Below are positions 42,690 through 50,952 of a DNA stretch of 64,000 bases, in pieces (position 1 is the first letter of the stretch; every line of letters starts with the position of its first letter). The notes beneath the pieces are model-generated. The model did not search any database. It was not told the origin of the DNA and worked only from the letters and a program-made list of their open reading frames with translations. The translations under genes and the position numbers were made by a program. Source of the DNA: Corynebacterium sp. UBA2622 (GTDB taxonomy: Bacteria > Actinomycetota > Actinomycetes > Mycobacteriales > Mycobacteriaceae); assembly GCF_002339505.1 (NCBI RefSeq), contig NZ_DDJO01000002.1, positions 130,125 through 194,124 on the forward strand, read 5' to 3'.

Positions 42690-43598
42690 CTAGACGATGA
42701 GCGCAGGGCCGAAGGCCATCACCGCACCGGCGACACCCGCCAGAACCGTGGTGAGGGTGTCCCGGCCGGTGCGCATCGCGCGCACACCGAAGATGACCGC
42801 GAGGACTGCGGCGAGAGCGAGGATCGCGGCGACCACCGTCTTCATGTGCGCCCACACCCACTGGAAGGCGAGGAACCCGAGGATGCCCACGATTACACCG
42901 GCGAAAACCAGCAGCACGAGCATGATGGGGTTCAGCGCGGAATCGTCCTCCGCCACCTCGTCCGCGGCCACCTCACGCCCGCGGGGGTCCGCGAGGTCTG
43001 CCGCGTCAGCGGCATCGTCGCGGCGGTCGACGTCCCGGGTGCTCCCGGGAGTCGCGGGGGCCTCGGGGACCTCGGCGGCCTCCACCTCCCCGCGCTCCGC
43101 AGGGCGGGACGGTTCGGGCCGGACCGCGGGGATGACCCCGGTCTCCCCGGCCGGGCGCGCGGCCAGGCGCGAGGAGCCGGCGGCCGGCTTCTGCGCCGGT
43201 TGGGCCTCCACGCGGCGGATCTCGGCGGTGTCCTCGGCTGCGGGCTTCACGGGCCGGGAGACGGGTGCCGCCGCAGGCTTGACGACGGTCACCGGCGCCG
43301 CCGGCTTCTCCGCCGTGGCGGCTGCGCCCTTTCCCGGAGTCGCCGGAGCCTTCGCCCCGGTGGTCCCGGCCGTCGAGGCCCGGTTCGGCTCCGCGGGAGC
43401 GTCGATGGGCACATTCGAGTGCTTGACCTCCGGCGGCCGCGCCTCCACCTTCTTGATCGACCCCGTCAGCTCCGCGACGGAGACGCCACCCTCCTCCAGG
43501 CTGCGGCGGCGGCGGGGACGGGGCTGTCCTGCACCGGGGTTCTTCCCCTCAGTCCGTGCAAGGAGCTCGGCAACGGTGAGTTGCTTGTCCTCAGACAT
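42690..43598 (-). CDS. Low-complexity membrane protein next to ppx
   Basis: A 302-residue protein: residues 1-45 form a short conserved-looking head (LTVAELLARTEG, VSVAELTGSI), residues 50-210 are Ala/Pro/Glu-rich and disordered, and the end has three hydrophobic segments (PIMLVLLVFAGVIVGILGFLAF; TVVAAILALAAVLAVIFGV; TVLAGVAGAVMAFGPALIV). A similar protein (Rv0497) sits between ppx and proC in mycobacteria. The start overlaps the ppx stop by 1 nt. Function unknown. Confidence 0.8.
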   Translation of the reverse strand: MSEDKQLTVAELLARTEGKNPGAGQPRPRRRRSLEEGGVSVAELTGSIKKVEARPPEVKHSNVPIDAPAEPNRASTAGTTGAKAPATPGKGAAATAEKPAAPVTVVKPAAAPVSRPVKPAAEDTAEIRRVEAQPAQKPAAGSSRLAARPAGETGVIPAVRPEPSRPAERGEVEAAEVPEAPATPGSTRDVDRRDDAADAADLADPRGREVAADEVAEDDSALNPIMLVLLVFAGVIVGILGFLAFQWVWAHMKTVVAAILALAAVLAVIFGVRAMRTGRDTLTTVLAGVAGAVMAFGPALIV

Positions 43599-44554
43599 CA
43601 GTTGTCATCTCCTTGGTCGTGTCCCTGATCATGTCCCTGATCCATCCACCGCAGAATCACGCCTTCGCGCAACGCCCACGGGCAGATATCCAACTTATCA
43701 AGATTAAGCGCCCGCATCGCCGCTTCCGCTACCAGGGCACCCGCAACGATCTGGTGGGACCTGTCGGCGCTGATTCCCTCCAGCTCGGCGCGGTCCGCCG
43801 CGGTCATCCGCGAGATGAACGCGATGAGCTGGCGCAGGCCCGGCGCGGTCAGCGTGCGGCGCACGAAGGGCCCGGCCGAGGAGGGCGCTGCGCCCGTGAG
43901 ACGGGCGAGGGAGCGGAAGGTTTTCGACGTCCCCACGGCCAGGCCGGGCTCCCCCATCGCCCGGAAAGCCTCGGCGGGCCCGGCGAGCTCGGCATCGATG
44001 AAGTCGCGCAGCATGTTGATCTTCTTGCGCTCCGGCGGATCCGTGTCGAACCACTGGTGGGTCAACCTACCGGCGCCGAGGTCCAGGGAGAAGGCGAGAT
44101 CAGGCGTTTCCTCCATTCCACTCGACAGCTCGAGCGACCCGCCGCCGATGTCGAGGTTGGTGATCCGCCCGGCGGACCACCCGTGCCAGCGCCGCGCCGC
44201 CAGGAAGGTCAGGCGCGCCTCCTCCACGCCCGAGAGGATCGCCAGCTTCACCCCGGTGCTCTTCTCCACCTTCTTGAGCACGTCGGCGGAGTTCGTGGCG
44301 GAGCGCACGGCGGAGGTGGCGAAGGCCAGGAACTCCTCGCACCTGAGGTTTTCCGCGAGGTCCTTGGCCTCGCCGACGGTGTCGATGAGCCGGTCGACGC
44401 CCTTGTCCTCGATGTTGCCGTGCTTGTCCAGCAGCTCGACGAGCCGGAGCGGCTGCTTCCAGTCGCTCATCGGGGTCGGCCGCCCGCCGCTGCGGGCGTC
44501 AACCGCCACGAGATGGACGGTATTGCTGCCAACATCTAATACACCTAGTCGCAC
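43598..44554 (-). CDS. ppx: Ppx/GppA phosphatase
   Basis: A 318-residue member of the exopolyphosphatase/pppGpp phosphatase family (ASKHA fold). LGVLDVGSNTVHL is phosphate loop 1, AFATSAVRSATN and LDIGGGSLEL the second. It lacks the C-terminal HD-like domain of long Ppx, as do mycobacterial Ppx1 proteins. The start is GTG with TATTCT 6 nt upstream (leaderless). Proximity to senX3-regX3 is consistent with phosphate metabolism. Confidence 0.9.
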   Translation of the reverse strand: MRLGVLDVGSNTVHLVAVDARSGGRPTPMSDWKQPLRLVELLDKHGNIEDKGVDRLIDTVGEAKDLAENLRCEEFLAFATSAVRSATNSADVLKKVEKSTGVKLAILSGVEEARLTFLAARRWHGWSAGRITNLDIGGGSLELSSGMEETPDLAFSLDLGAGRLTHQWFDTDPPERKKINMLRDFIDAELAGPAEAFRAMGEPGLAVGTSKTFRSLARLTGAAPSSAGPFVRRTLTAPGLRQLIAFISRMTAADRAELEGISADRSHQIVAGALVAEAAMRALNLDKLDICPWALREGVILRWMDQGHDQGHDQGDDN

Positions 44555-44587
44555 GCCCCCAGAATAATGGGTCTACCGTACTCAGGT

Positions 44588-45577
44588 GTGAATCAACCAT
44601 CGGCAAAGCCCGTGTTCCTCGGTTTCCCGGCCGCCTCCCCGGCGGGCAAATCGATTCTCGCGGGCCGCGAGGTCCCGCCGGATTTCCCGCGCGAATGGTT
44701 CGAGTTCGTCCACCCGGACGACCCCACGCACTACTTCAGCATCGACCTGACCTGGGCCGAGTCCACCTGGACGTGCCGCTTCGGTACCCCGCAGTGCCTC
44801 GGCATCGACGAGTCCATGCCGGCCGTGGGCTGCTGCATCCACGGTGCGTACCTGTCGGACGAGTCGGACCGTGACGACCTCTACAATTCCGTCGCCGAGA
44901 TGCCCGCCAGGTACTGGCAGCTGCGCCCGGCCGAGGTCGACTCCTACCTCGCCAACGCGGACCCGACCGTGCTCGAACCCTGGCTCGAGTGGGATGAGGC
45001 CGAGGGGGTTGAGGAGGTCGAGGACCGCGGGCTTGGCGACGCCCCCGCCGACGCCGCCGGTGGCACGGGTGACACCGATGACGACGACACCCCGCACCTG
45101 AAGACGCGGGTTGTCAATGGAGCATGCATCTTTGCCAACCGCCCCGGCGCCGAAACCGGGCCCGGATGCGCCCTACACCAATGGGCGGTGGCGGAGGGCC
45201 GGCCCGTCATCGGCTCGAAGCCCGAAGTGTGCTGGCAGGTTCCCTTCTCCCGGGAGGACGAGTGGGAGGAGCGCTCCGACGGAGTGGAGATCCTGCGCAC
45301 CACCATCGGCGAGTACCACCGCCGGCAGTGGGGCGGGGGCGGGGAGGACTTCGACTGGTGGTGCACCGCCGCGCCCGAGTGCCACTCCCCCGGCGAGCCG
45401 GCGGGAGAGCCGGTGTGGCGCACGATGCAGGAGGAGCTCACCGCCCTCATCGGCGAAAAGCCGTACGCGGTCCTCGCTGCGCATTGCGCGGCCCGGGCCG
45501 CCCTGCCGGCATCCGCGCGCTCGGCGCACCCGGCCACGGTGGTCGCCGGGGGCCGGGCCGCGGCCGGGGAGAACTAG
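44588..45577 (+). CDS. Cysteine-rich conserved hypothetical protein
   Basis: A 329-residue cytosolic-looking protein with nine cysteines at about 63, 70, 82, 83, 180, 194, 215, 259 and 265, including a CC pair, reminiscent of YkgJ/DUF3109-like metal- or Fe-S-binding proteins. An acidic Gly/Asp-rich insertion lies at 135-170. It corresponds in position to mycobacterial Rv0495c, near regX3 and ppx. The GTG at 44588 has TACCGT 8 nt upstream. Its stop overlaps the convergent regX3 stop by 4 nt. Function unknown. Confidence 0.75.
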   Translation: MNQPSAKPVFLGFPAASPAGKSILAGREVPPDFPREWFEFVHPDDPTHYFSIDLTWAESTWTCRFGTPQCLGIDESMPAVGCCIHGAYLSDESDRDDLYNSVAEMPARYWQLRPAEVDSYLANADPTVLEPWLEWDEAEGVEEVEDRGLGDAPADAAGGTGDTDDDDTPHLKTRVVNGACIFANRPGAETGPGCALHQWAVAEGRPVIGSKPEVCWQVPFSREDEWEERSDGVEILRTTIGEYHRRQWGGGGEDFDWWCTAAPECHSPGEPAGEPVWRTMQEELTALIGEKPYAVLAAHCAARAALPASARSAHPATVVAGGRAAAGEN

Positions 45578-46263
45578 ACCTCGAACTTGTAGCCGAGGCC
45601 GCGCACCGTGACCAACTGGGTCGGACGCGAGGGCTCGCGCTCGATCTTGGTGCGCAGGCGCTTGACGTGCACGTCGAGGGTCTTGGTGTCGCCGACGTAG
45701 TTGGCGCCCCAGATCCGGTCGATGAGCTGGCCGCGTGTGAGCACGCGGCCGGCGTTGCGCATCAGGTATTCCAGCAGGTCGAACTCTTTCAGGGGCATGG
45801 GCACGGGTTGGCCGTCGACAAGCACCGTGTGCCGCTCCACGTCCATCTTCACCCGGCCGACCTCGATGATCTGGTCGTCGTAAGGCTCCTCGTCCTCCAC
45901 CTCGGGGCCGCGGCGCAGCACGGCGCGGATGCGGGCGACGAGCTCCCGGGTGGAGTAGGGCTTGGTCACGTAGTCGTCTGCACCGAGCTCGAGGCCGACG
46001 ACCTTGTCGATTTCCGAGTCGCGCGCCGTGACCATGATGATGGGCACGGAGGATACCGAGCGCAGGCGGCGGCACACCTCGGTGCCGCTCATACCCGGGA
46101 GCATGAGATCGAGTAGGACGAGGTCGATATCGCCCCTCTCGAACTCATCGAGGGCCGCGGGCCCGTCGCCGGCGAGCGCCGTCTCGAATCCCTCTTTGCG
46201 CAGGAGATACGCCAGCGGGTCGGCCAGCGATTCCTCGTCTTCCACGATGAGAATCTTGGTCAC
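45574..46263 (-). CDS. regX3: RegX3, OmpR-family response regulator
   Basis: A 229-residue regulator: receiver domain with Glu8/Asp9, phospho-acceptor Asp52, Thr79 and Lys101, then a winged-helix DNA-binding domain (LKEFDLLEYL, IWGANYVGDTKTLDVHVKRLR, VRGLGYKF). RegX3 controls phosphate-starvation genes in actinobacteria. The GTG start overlaps the senX3 stop by 4 nt. Confidence 0.94.
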   Translation of the reverse strand: MTKILIVEDEESLADPLAYLLRKEGFETALAGDGPAALDEFERGDIDLVLLDLMLPGMSGTEVCRRLRSVSSVPIIMVTARDSEIDKVVGLELGADDYVTKPYSTRELVARIRAVLRRGPEVEDEEPYDDQIIEVGRVKMDVERHTVLVDGQPVPMPLKEFDLLEYLMRNAGRVLTRGQLIDRIWGANYVGDTKTLDVHVKRLRTKIEREPSRPTQLVTVRGLGYKFEV

Positions 46264-47504
46264 TGCTCTTCCTTTTCCTTTCGACGACCCGCCACGCGTG
46301 TCACGGCCTTGCGTATGCCGGACGCGGACTCAGGGTCCTCCGGCCCGCTCTCGATGACGCGGGCCTCCGGCGTGTAGATGGGCAGCTCGATGGTGAACGT
46401 CGAACCGGTCCCGAGACGGGACCACAACTTGATATTACCGCCGTGGTTGATCACCACGTGCTTGACGATGGCCAGGCCCAGCCCCGTTCCCCCGGTGGAG
46501 CGGGAGCGGGCCTTGTCCACCCGGTAGAAGCGCTCGAAGACGCGCTTCTGATCCTCCGGCGCGATGCCGATGCCACGGTCGGTGACGCGGATGAGGACCA
46601 CGTCGTCGCGCACCACCTTCTGCGAGATGCTGACGGGCTGGTTGTTCGGCGAGTAGTTGATCGCGTTGGACACCAGGTTCGACACCGCGGCGGTGAGCAG
46701 GGCACGGTCGCCGATGACCGAGATGCCGGTCGGCATGCTGCGGGTCAGCTCGATCTCGCGGTCGTCCGCCGTCACCTGGTTGCGCTGGATGGCATCGTCG
46801 ATGATGTCGTCGACCCGCACCGGCGCCATGTCCGGCAGCGCCTCCGCGCCCTGCAACTTCGACAGCGCGATGAGGTCCGTGATCATCTCCCCCATCCGGT
46901 GCGATTCCTTGACCAGCTTGGTACCGAAGTAGGAGACCATCTCCGGGTCCGTCGGATCCTGCAGGAGGGCCTCCGCCAACAGGGAGATCCCGCCGACCGG
47001 CGTCTTGAGCTCGTGGGACACGTTGGCCACGAAATCACGCCGCGCCGACTCCATGCGCACGTTTTCCGACTCGTCGGAACCGTAGGCGACAACGAAGGAG
47101 TTGTCGTTCAGCGTCAGGGGCTTAACCAGCGCCCGGACGTTGCGGATCCGGTTGCCCGTGGCTCGCTGCGGCATGTCCAGCTCCAGGGTGCGCTCCTCCT
47201 GGTCGTCGAAAACCTCCTCCGCCGCCTGCCACACGAGGGGGTTGAGGGTGCGGTCGTGCACCAGCGCCATGTCGTGGGCGCGGGCGTTGGAGAGGATCAC
47301 CCGGCCGTTCCGGTTGACCACCGCCACGCCCGAGGGCGACCCCTGCACGCTGAGGTGGAGGATCTGGCTGATGGTGGAGACCGGGGAGTCGTCCGGGCGG
47401 GACTGGCCCCGCTTGCGCAGCCGCCATTGACCCGCCCGCCGCGCGAGGGGCGCGGCGAGCGCGGTGAGCACCACGCCGAGGATGAACGCTAGGACAGGGG
47501 ACAA
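46260..47504 (-). CDS. senX3: SenX3, sensor histidine kinase
   Basis: A 414-residue kinase: one N-terminal helix (residues 2-20), a PAS-like domain (45-145), the H box FVANVSHELKTP with His164, and the ATPase domain with N, G1 (DRGIGIAPEDQ), F and G2 (GTGLGLAI) boxes. It is the cognate sensor of RegX3. The predicted start is TTG (47504); the membrane helix would be truncated by any later start. Confidence 0.92.
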   Translation of the reverse strand: MSPVLAFILGVVLTALAAPLARRAGQWRLRKRGQSRPDDSPVSTISQILHLSVQGSPSGVAVVNRNGRVILSNARAHDMALVHDRTLNPLVWQAAEEVFDDQEERTLELDMPQRATGNRIRNVRALVKPLTLNDNSFVVAYGSDESENVRMESARRDFVANVSHELKTPVGGISLLAEALLQDPTDPEMVSYFGTKLVKESHRMGEMITDLIALSKLQGAEALPDMAPVRVDDIIDDAIQRNQVTADDREIELTRSMPTGISVIGDRALLTAAVSNLVSNAINYSPNNQPVSISQKVVRDDVVLIRVTDRGIGIAPEDQKRVFERFYRVDKARSRSTGGTGLGLAIVKHVVINHGGNIKLWSRLGTGSTFTIELPIYTPEARVIESGPEDPESASGIRKAVTRVAGRRKEKEEQ

Positions 47505-47526
47505 ACCGTAAACTTCGCGGTCGGGT

Positions 47527-48276
47527 CTACTTCTGGTTGCCCTGGTTGGCCACGGCCGCGGCCCCGGCGGCTGCAGCCTCCGGGTCGAGGTACGTCCCGC
47601 CCGGGTTGAGCACCGTGCCCTCGGAGTCGATCTCGTAGACGAGCGGCATGCCGGTGGGGATGTTGAGCCCCGCGATGTCGTCGTCGGAGATGTTGTCCAG
47701 GTACTTCACCAGTGCGCGCAGGGAGTTTCCGTGCGCGGCGAGCATCACGTTCTTTCCGGCGAGGACCTCGGGCAGGATGACGTCGACGTAGTACGGCAGG
47801 AAGCGCTCCACCACATCCTTCAGGCACTCGGTGCGGGGCACTTCCGGGAGGAATGCGTAGCGCGGGTCGTCGGTCTGCGCGTAGCGGTTGTCCACCTCGA
47901 TCTCCGGCGGCGGGGTGTCGTAGGATCGGCGCCACGTCATGAACTGCTCCTCGCCGAACTCCTCGCGGATCTCGGCTTTATTCAGGCCCTGGAGCTTGCC
48001 GTAGTGACGCTCGTTGAGGCGCCAGTTGCGCTGCACGGGGATCCAGTGGCGGTCCGCAACGTTGAGGCAGATGTTGGCGGTGCGGATCGCGCGGCGCAGC
48101 AGGGAGGTGAAGACGATGTCGGGCAGCACGCCCTTCTCCACGAGGAGCTTTCCGGCGTTGACCGCCTCCTGCTCACCCTGCTCGGTGAGGTCCACGTCAA
48201 CCCAGCCGGTGAACTGGTTGGACTTATTCCACTCGCTCTGGCCGTGACGGACCAGAATCAACTTTCCGTTACCCAT
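47527..48276 (-). CDS. gpmA: 2,3-bisphosphoglycerate-dependent phosphoglycerate mutase
   Basis: A 249-residue glycolytic enzyme. LVRHGQSEWN carries the phosphohistidine at residue 11, and RHYGKLQGLNK, RRSYDTPPP and AAHGNSLRAL are dPGM signatures. It lies 22 nt upstream of senX3 and may be cotranscribed. Confidence 0.96.
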   Translation of the reverse strand: MGNGKLILVRHGQSEWNKSNQFTGWVDVDLTEQGEQEAVNAGKLLVEKGVLPDIVFTSLLRRAIRTANICLNVADRHWIPVQRNWRLNERHYGKLQGLNKAEIREEFGEEQFMTWRRSYDTPPPEIEVDNRYAQTDDPRYAFLPEVPRTECLKDVVERFLPYYVDVILPEVLAGKNVMLAAHGNSLRALVKYLDNISDDDIAGLNIPTGMPLVYEIDSEGTVLNPGGTYLDPEAAAAGAAAVANQGNQK

Positions 48277-48320
48277 GTATCCAGCATGCCACGAACCGGG
48301 CCCCGCCGCGGCGCTATCCC

Positions 48321-49586
48321 TCACCCTCCGAAGGGGTCGCGCCGCTGGGTCCCGGGCACGAAATCGGCCAGCGTGTCCCGATAGACGGACTCGAGGTTCT
48401 CCCCCGCCGCCGCCCAGCTGAAGCGCGCCGCGTGGGCAACGGCGGCCTCCCCCATCGCCATGCGGCGGGGGTTGTCGTCGAGCAGCTCGCCCAGGGCCCG
48501 CGCCCACTGACCCGGGTCGTGGCTGTCGACCAGCAGGCCCGTCTCCCCGTCCGCCACCGCCAGGGGCAGACCCCCGACCCGCGCCGCCACCACCGGAGTG
48601 CCGGTGGCCTGCGCCTCCACGGCGACGAGGCCGAAGGATTCGTTGTAGCTCGGCACCGCAACCACGTCGGCCGCCTGGTAGACGCTCACCAGCTCCTCGG
48701 GCGGGCGCGGGCCGAGGAATCGAACGCGCGCGCCGAGCCCCTCCTCCCGGGCGAGGGAGCGGTACTTCTCCACGCTCGCGCCGCTTCCCGACGCCCCGCC
48801 GCACAGCACCAGGCGGACGTTGAGCTCGGGCTCCCGCCGGGCGAGCTCGCCCACGGCGCGGATGAGGACCTGAGGGCCCTTGAACTCCTGCAGGCGCCCC
48901 ACGAACGCGACGACCTTGGCGTGCAGGGGAATGCCCAGGTTGCGGCGGGCCAGCTCGGTGTTGCGGTTCGTGCCGGGCGTGAACAGCGCGGTGTCCGCGC
49001 CCGGGGTGACCACCCGTATGCGGGAGGTGTCCACGTCGTAATGGCGGGCGAGCTCCACGCTCTCGTTGTCGGTGTTGACCACCAGGGCGCGGGCGTTGTC
49101 CACCAGCTGCTGCTCGCAGATCCGGCGGGCCTCCCCCTCCGCGGAGTCCTCGGCGGAGCGGTGGGCGTTCTTCACCGCGGCCCACGTGTGGCCGGTGTGC
49201 ACCAGGGGCACCCGGGCCAGGTCGGCAAGGAGCCATCCCACCTGCCCCGACAGCCAGTAGTGGGAGTGGATGAGGTCGTACTCGACCTCGTGGGCCCGGG
49301 TGAACTGCACGATGCCCCCGGCGAACGCCGCAAACTGGGTGGGCAGCTCATCCTTGCTCAGGCCCTCGTAGGGCCCGGCCACGATGTTGACAACACGGAG
49401 GTTGTCCTCCACCTCCACCACCGTGCCCTGGCTGGGCCGGGAGGCCCGGGTGAACACGTCCACCTCCACCCCGCGGCGCGCCAGCTGCCTCGCAACGTTG
49501 AGCACGTAGACGTTCATGCCGCCCGCGTCACCGGCGCCCGGCTGCTCGAGCGGTGAGGTGTGCATGGAGATCATCGCGACGCGCAT
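48321..49586 (-). CDS. mshA: MshA, D-inositol-3-phosphate glycosyltransferase
   Basis: A 421-residue GT4 enzyme for the first step of mycothiol synthesis, transferring GlcNAc to inositol-3-phosphate. PGAGDAGGMNVYVLN, the HSHYWLSG motif, FVGRLQEFKGPQ and the ESFGLVAVEAQATGTPVV E-x7-E motif are diagnostic. Mycothiol is the actinobacterial low-molecular-weight thiol. Confidence 0.95.
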   Translation of the reverse strand: MRVAMISMHTSPLEQPGAGDAGGMNVYVLNVARQLARRGVEVDVFTRASRPSQGTVVEVEDNLRVVNIVAGPYEGLSKDELPTQFAAFAGGIVQFTRAHEVEYDLIHSHYWLSGQVGWLLADLARVPLVHTGHTWAAVKNAHRSAEDSAEGEARRICEQQLVDNARALVVNTDNESVELARHYDVDTSRIRVVTPGADTALFTPGTNRNTELARRNLGIPLHAKVVAFVGRLQEFKGPQVLIRAVGELARREPELNVRLVLCGGASGSGASVEKYRSLAREEGLGARVRFLGPRPPEELVSVYQAADVVAVPSYNESFGLVAVEAQATGTPVVAARVGGLPLAVADGETGLLVDSHDPGQWARALGELLDDNPRRMAMGEAAVAHAARFSWAAAGENLESVYRDTLADFVPGTQRRDPFGG

Positions 49587-49650
49587 GCCCCCACCTTACG
49601 GGCGCGGGCCGGTGCGCGACGGGCGGTGCCGGGCTGCCGGTCTGACCCGT

Positions 49651-50745
49651 TCACCAGGCGGCGTGACGGTGCCAGGAGGCGAAGTCCGCCGCGACGGTGG
49701 CGGCCAGTTCCCGGTAGGCGCGGAGGGTGGGCGCACCAAGGCGGTCGAGCTCGACGACCGCCCCCTCGGCGAGGTGCCGGTCGTAGGGGACGGTGTGCAC
49801 CGCGCGCGTCCGGGCGGAGAAATGCTCCACGAGGCGGGCCATGTCGATCGTCGGCTTGCCCGGCGCGGAGGCGGAGACCACCACCACCGCGTTCGCTGCC
49901 AACCGGTCGTAGCCGTGCAGGTTGAGCCAGTCGAGGGTGGCGGAGGCTGACTGCGCACCGTCGAGTGCGGGCGAGGTGACCAGCACCAGCGTGTTCGCCA
50001 GGTCCAGCACGCCCGCCATGGCCGAGTGCATGAGCCCGGTGCCGCAGTCGGTGAGGATCACGTTGTAGTGGTGCTGCAGGATGTCGACGGCCCGGCGGTA
50101 ATCGGCCTCACTGAAGCTTTCGCTCACCGCCGGATCGCGCTCGGACCCGATGACCTCGAGCCGAGAAGGCGCCTGGTTGGTGAAGGCGCGCACCTGCGGG
50201 TAGCGGGAGGTGTCGGGCGCGGCGAGCAGGTCGCGGATCGTGGCCGGGGCGGCGGGCACCGCGCGCTGGGCGAGGGTGCCCAGGTCGGGGTTGGCGTCGA
50301 TGGCGATCACCCGGTCGCCGCGCTCCGCGGCGAAGACCCCGCCGAGCGCCACCGTCGTGGTGGTCTTGCCGACACCCCCCTTCAGCGACATCACCGCGAT
50401 GCGGTAGTCGCCCCGCAGGGGCGAGCGGATGGCGGCGGCAAGCTGCTCCTCGCGCAGCTCCTTCGCCGAGCCTCCCGGGTTGACCCGTCCCCCGGTCGCC
50501 GAGTGGACCAGGCGGCGCCACCCCCGCGCCGGCGGGGCCTTGACAGGGTTGACCAGCGTGTTCTGGTCCAGCCCGTGGACCGGCCCCTGGTGCGCATCCG
50601 GTTCGGTGTGCGCTCCCCCCTCGCGGTCTGCTCCGCGGCCCCGGGCCAAACCCGCCCCCAGCATCCGGCCCAACCCCGGGTTCACCCCCGAATGGTTCTC
50701 CTGGAGCGCAGGCGCGGAAACGGGCGCGGACATAGGTGTGTTCAT
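49651..50745 (-). CDS. ParA/MinD-like ATPase with disordered N-terminus
   Basis: A 364-residue protein. Residues 1-110 are Pro/Gly/His-rich; then MSLKGGVGKTTTT is a deviant Walker A (122-129), IAIDANPDLGT gives the Walker A' Asp, and VILTDCGTGLMHS Walker B. It resembles the EspI/MinD-like ATPases of actinobacteria. Its role (cell pole, septum or secretion) cannot be told from the sequence. The ATG at 50745 has GGGGGAAG upstream. Confidence 0.85.
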   Translation of the reverse strand: MNTPMSAPVSAPALQENHSGVNPGLGRMLGAGLARGRGADREGGAHTEPDAHQGPVHGLDQNTLVNPVKAPPARGWRRLVHSATGGRVNPGGSAKELREEQLAAAIRSPLRGDYRIAVMSLKGGVGKTTTTVALGGVFAAERGDRVIAIDANPDLGTLAQRAVPAAPATIRDLLAAPDTSRYPQVRAFTNQAPSRLEVIGSERDPAVSESFSEADYRRAVDILQHHYNVILTDCGTGLMHSAMAGVLDLANTLVLVTSPALDGAQSASATLDWLNLHGYDRLAANAVVVVSASAPGKPTIDMARLVEHFSARTRAVHTVPYDRHLAEGAVVELDRLGAPTLRAYRELAATVAADFASWHRHAAW

Positions 50746-50763
50746 TCTTCTTCCCCCTTGAAA

Positions 50764-50781
50764 CCGCGCGGTACCGCGCGG
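50764..50781. repeat. 18-bp perfect palindrome upstream of the ParA-like gene
   Basis: CCGCGCGGTACCGCGCGG is self-complementary and lies 18 nt upstream of the ATG, just before the ribosome binding site, on the minus strand. It may be an operator or fold as a leader hairpin. Confidence 0.7.
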
Positions 50782-50905
50782 GTGCTGCACAGATAAGTCA
50801 GTTCTTACACGATCCGCCGGGGCCCGCAACCGGAGCGGGAGGGCCGCAATGTAGTGAGCCTCACGAATCACATTCATATGTGACACGTAACACGAACGGA
50901 TTACC

Positions 50906-50911
50906 TATACT
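50906..50911 (+). promoter_or_regulatory. -10 element of the first fadD gene
   Basis: TATACT lies about 42 nt upstream of the ATG. The -35 region is poor, with TGACAC (50881-50886) 19 nt away. TGTGACACGTAACACG (50879-50894) partly resembles a GlxR/CRP site (TGTGAnnTAnnTCACA) but the right half is imperfect. Confidence 0.45.
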
Positions 50912-50952
50912 GATCGCTAATTAGTCGTCGACAAGCACTAAGGAGAGCCTCG

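Noticed and set aside
50871..50894. GlxR/CRP-like site before the first fadD
   Set aside because: TGTGACACGTAACACG has an imperfect right half, and the neighbouring TCACAT/ATGTGA palindrome is in inverted orientation; not called as a separate site.
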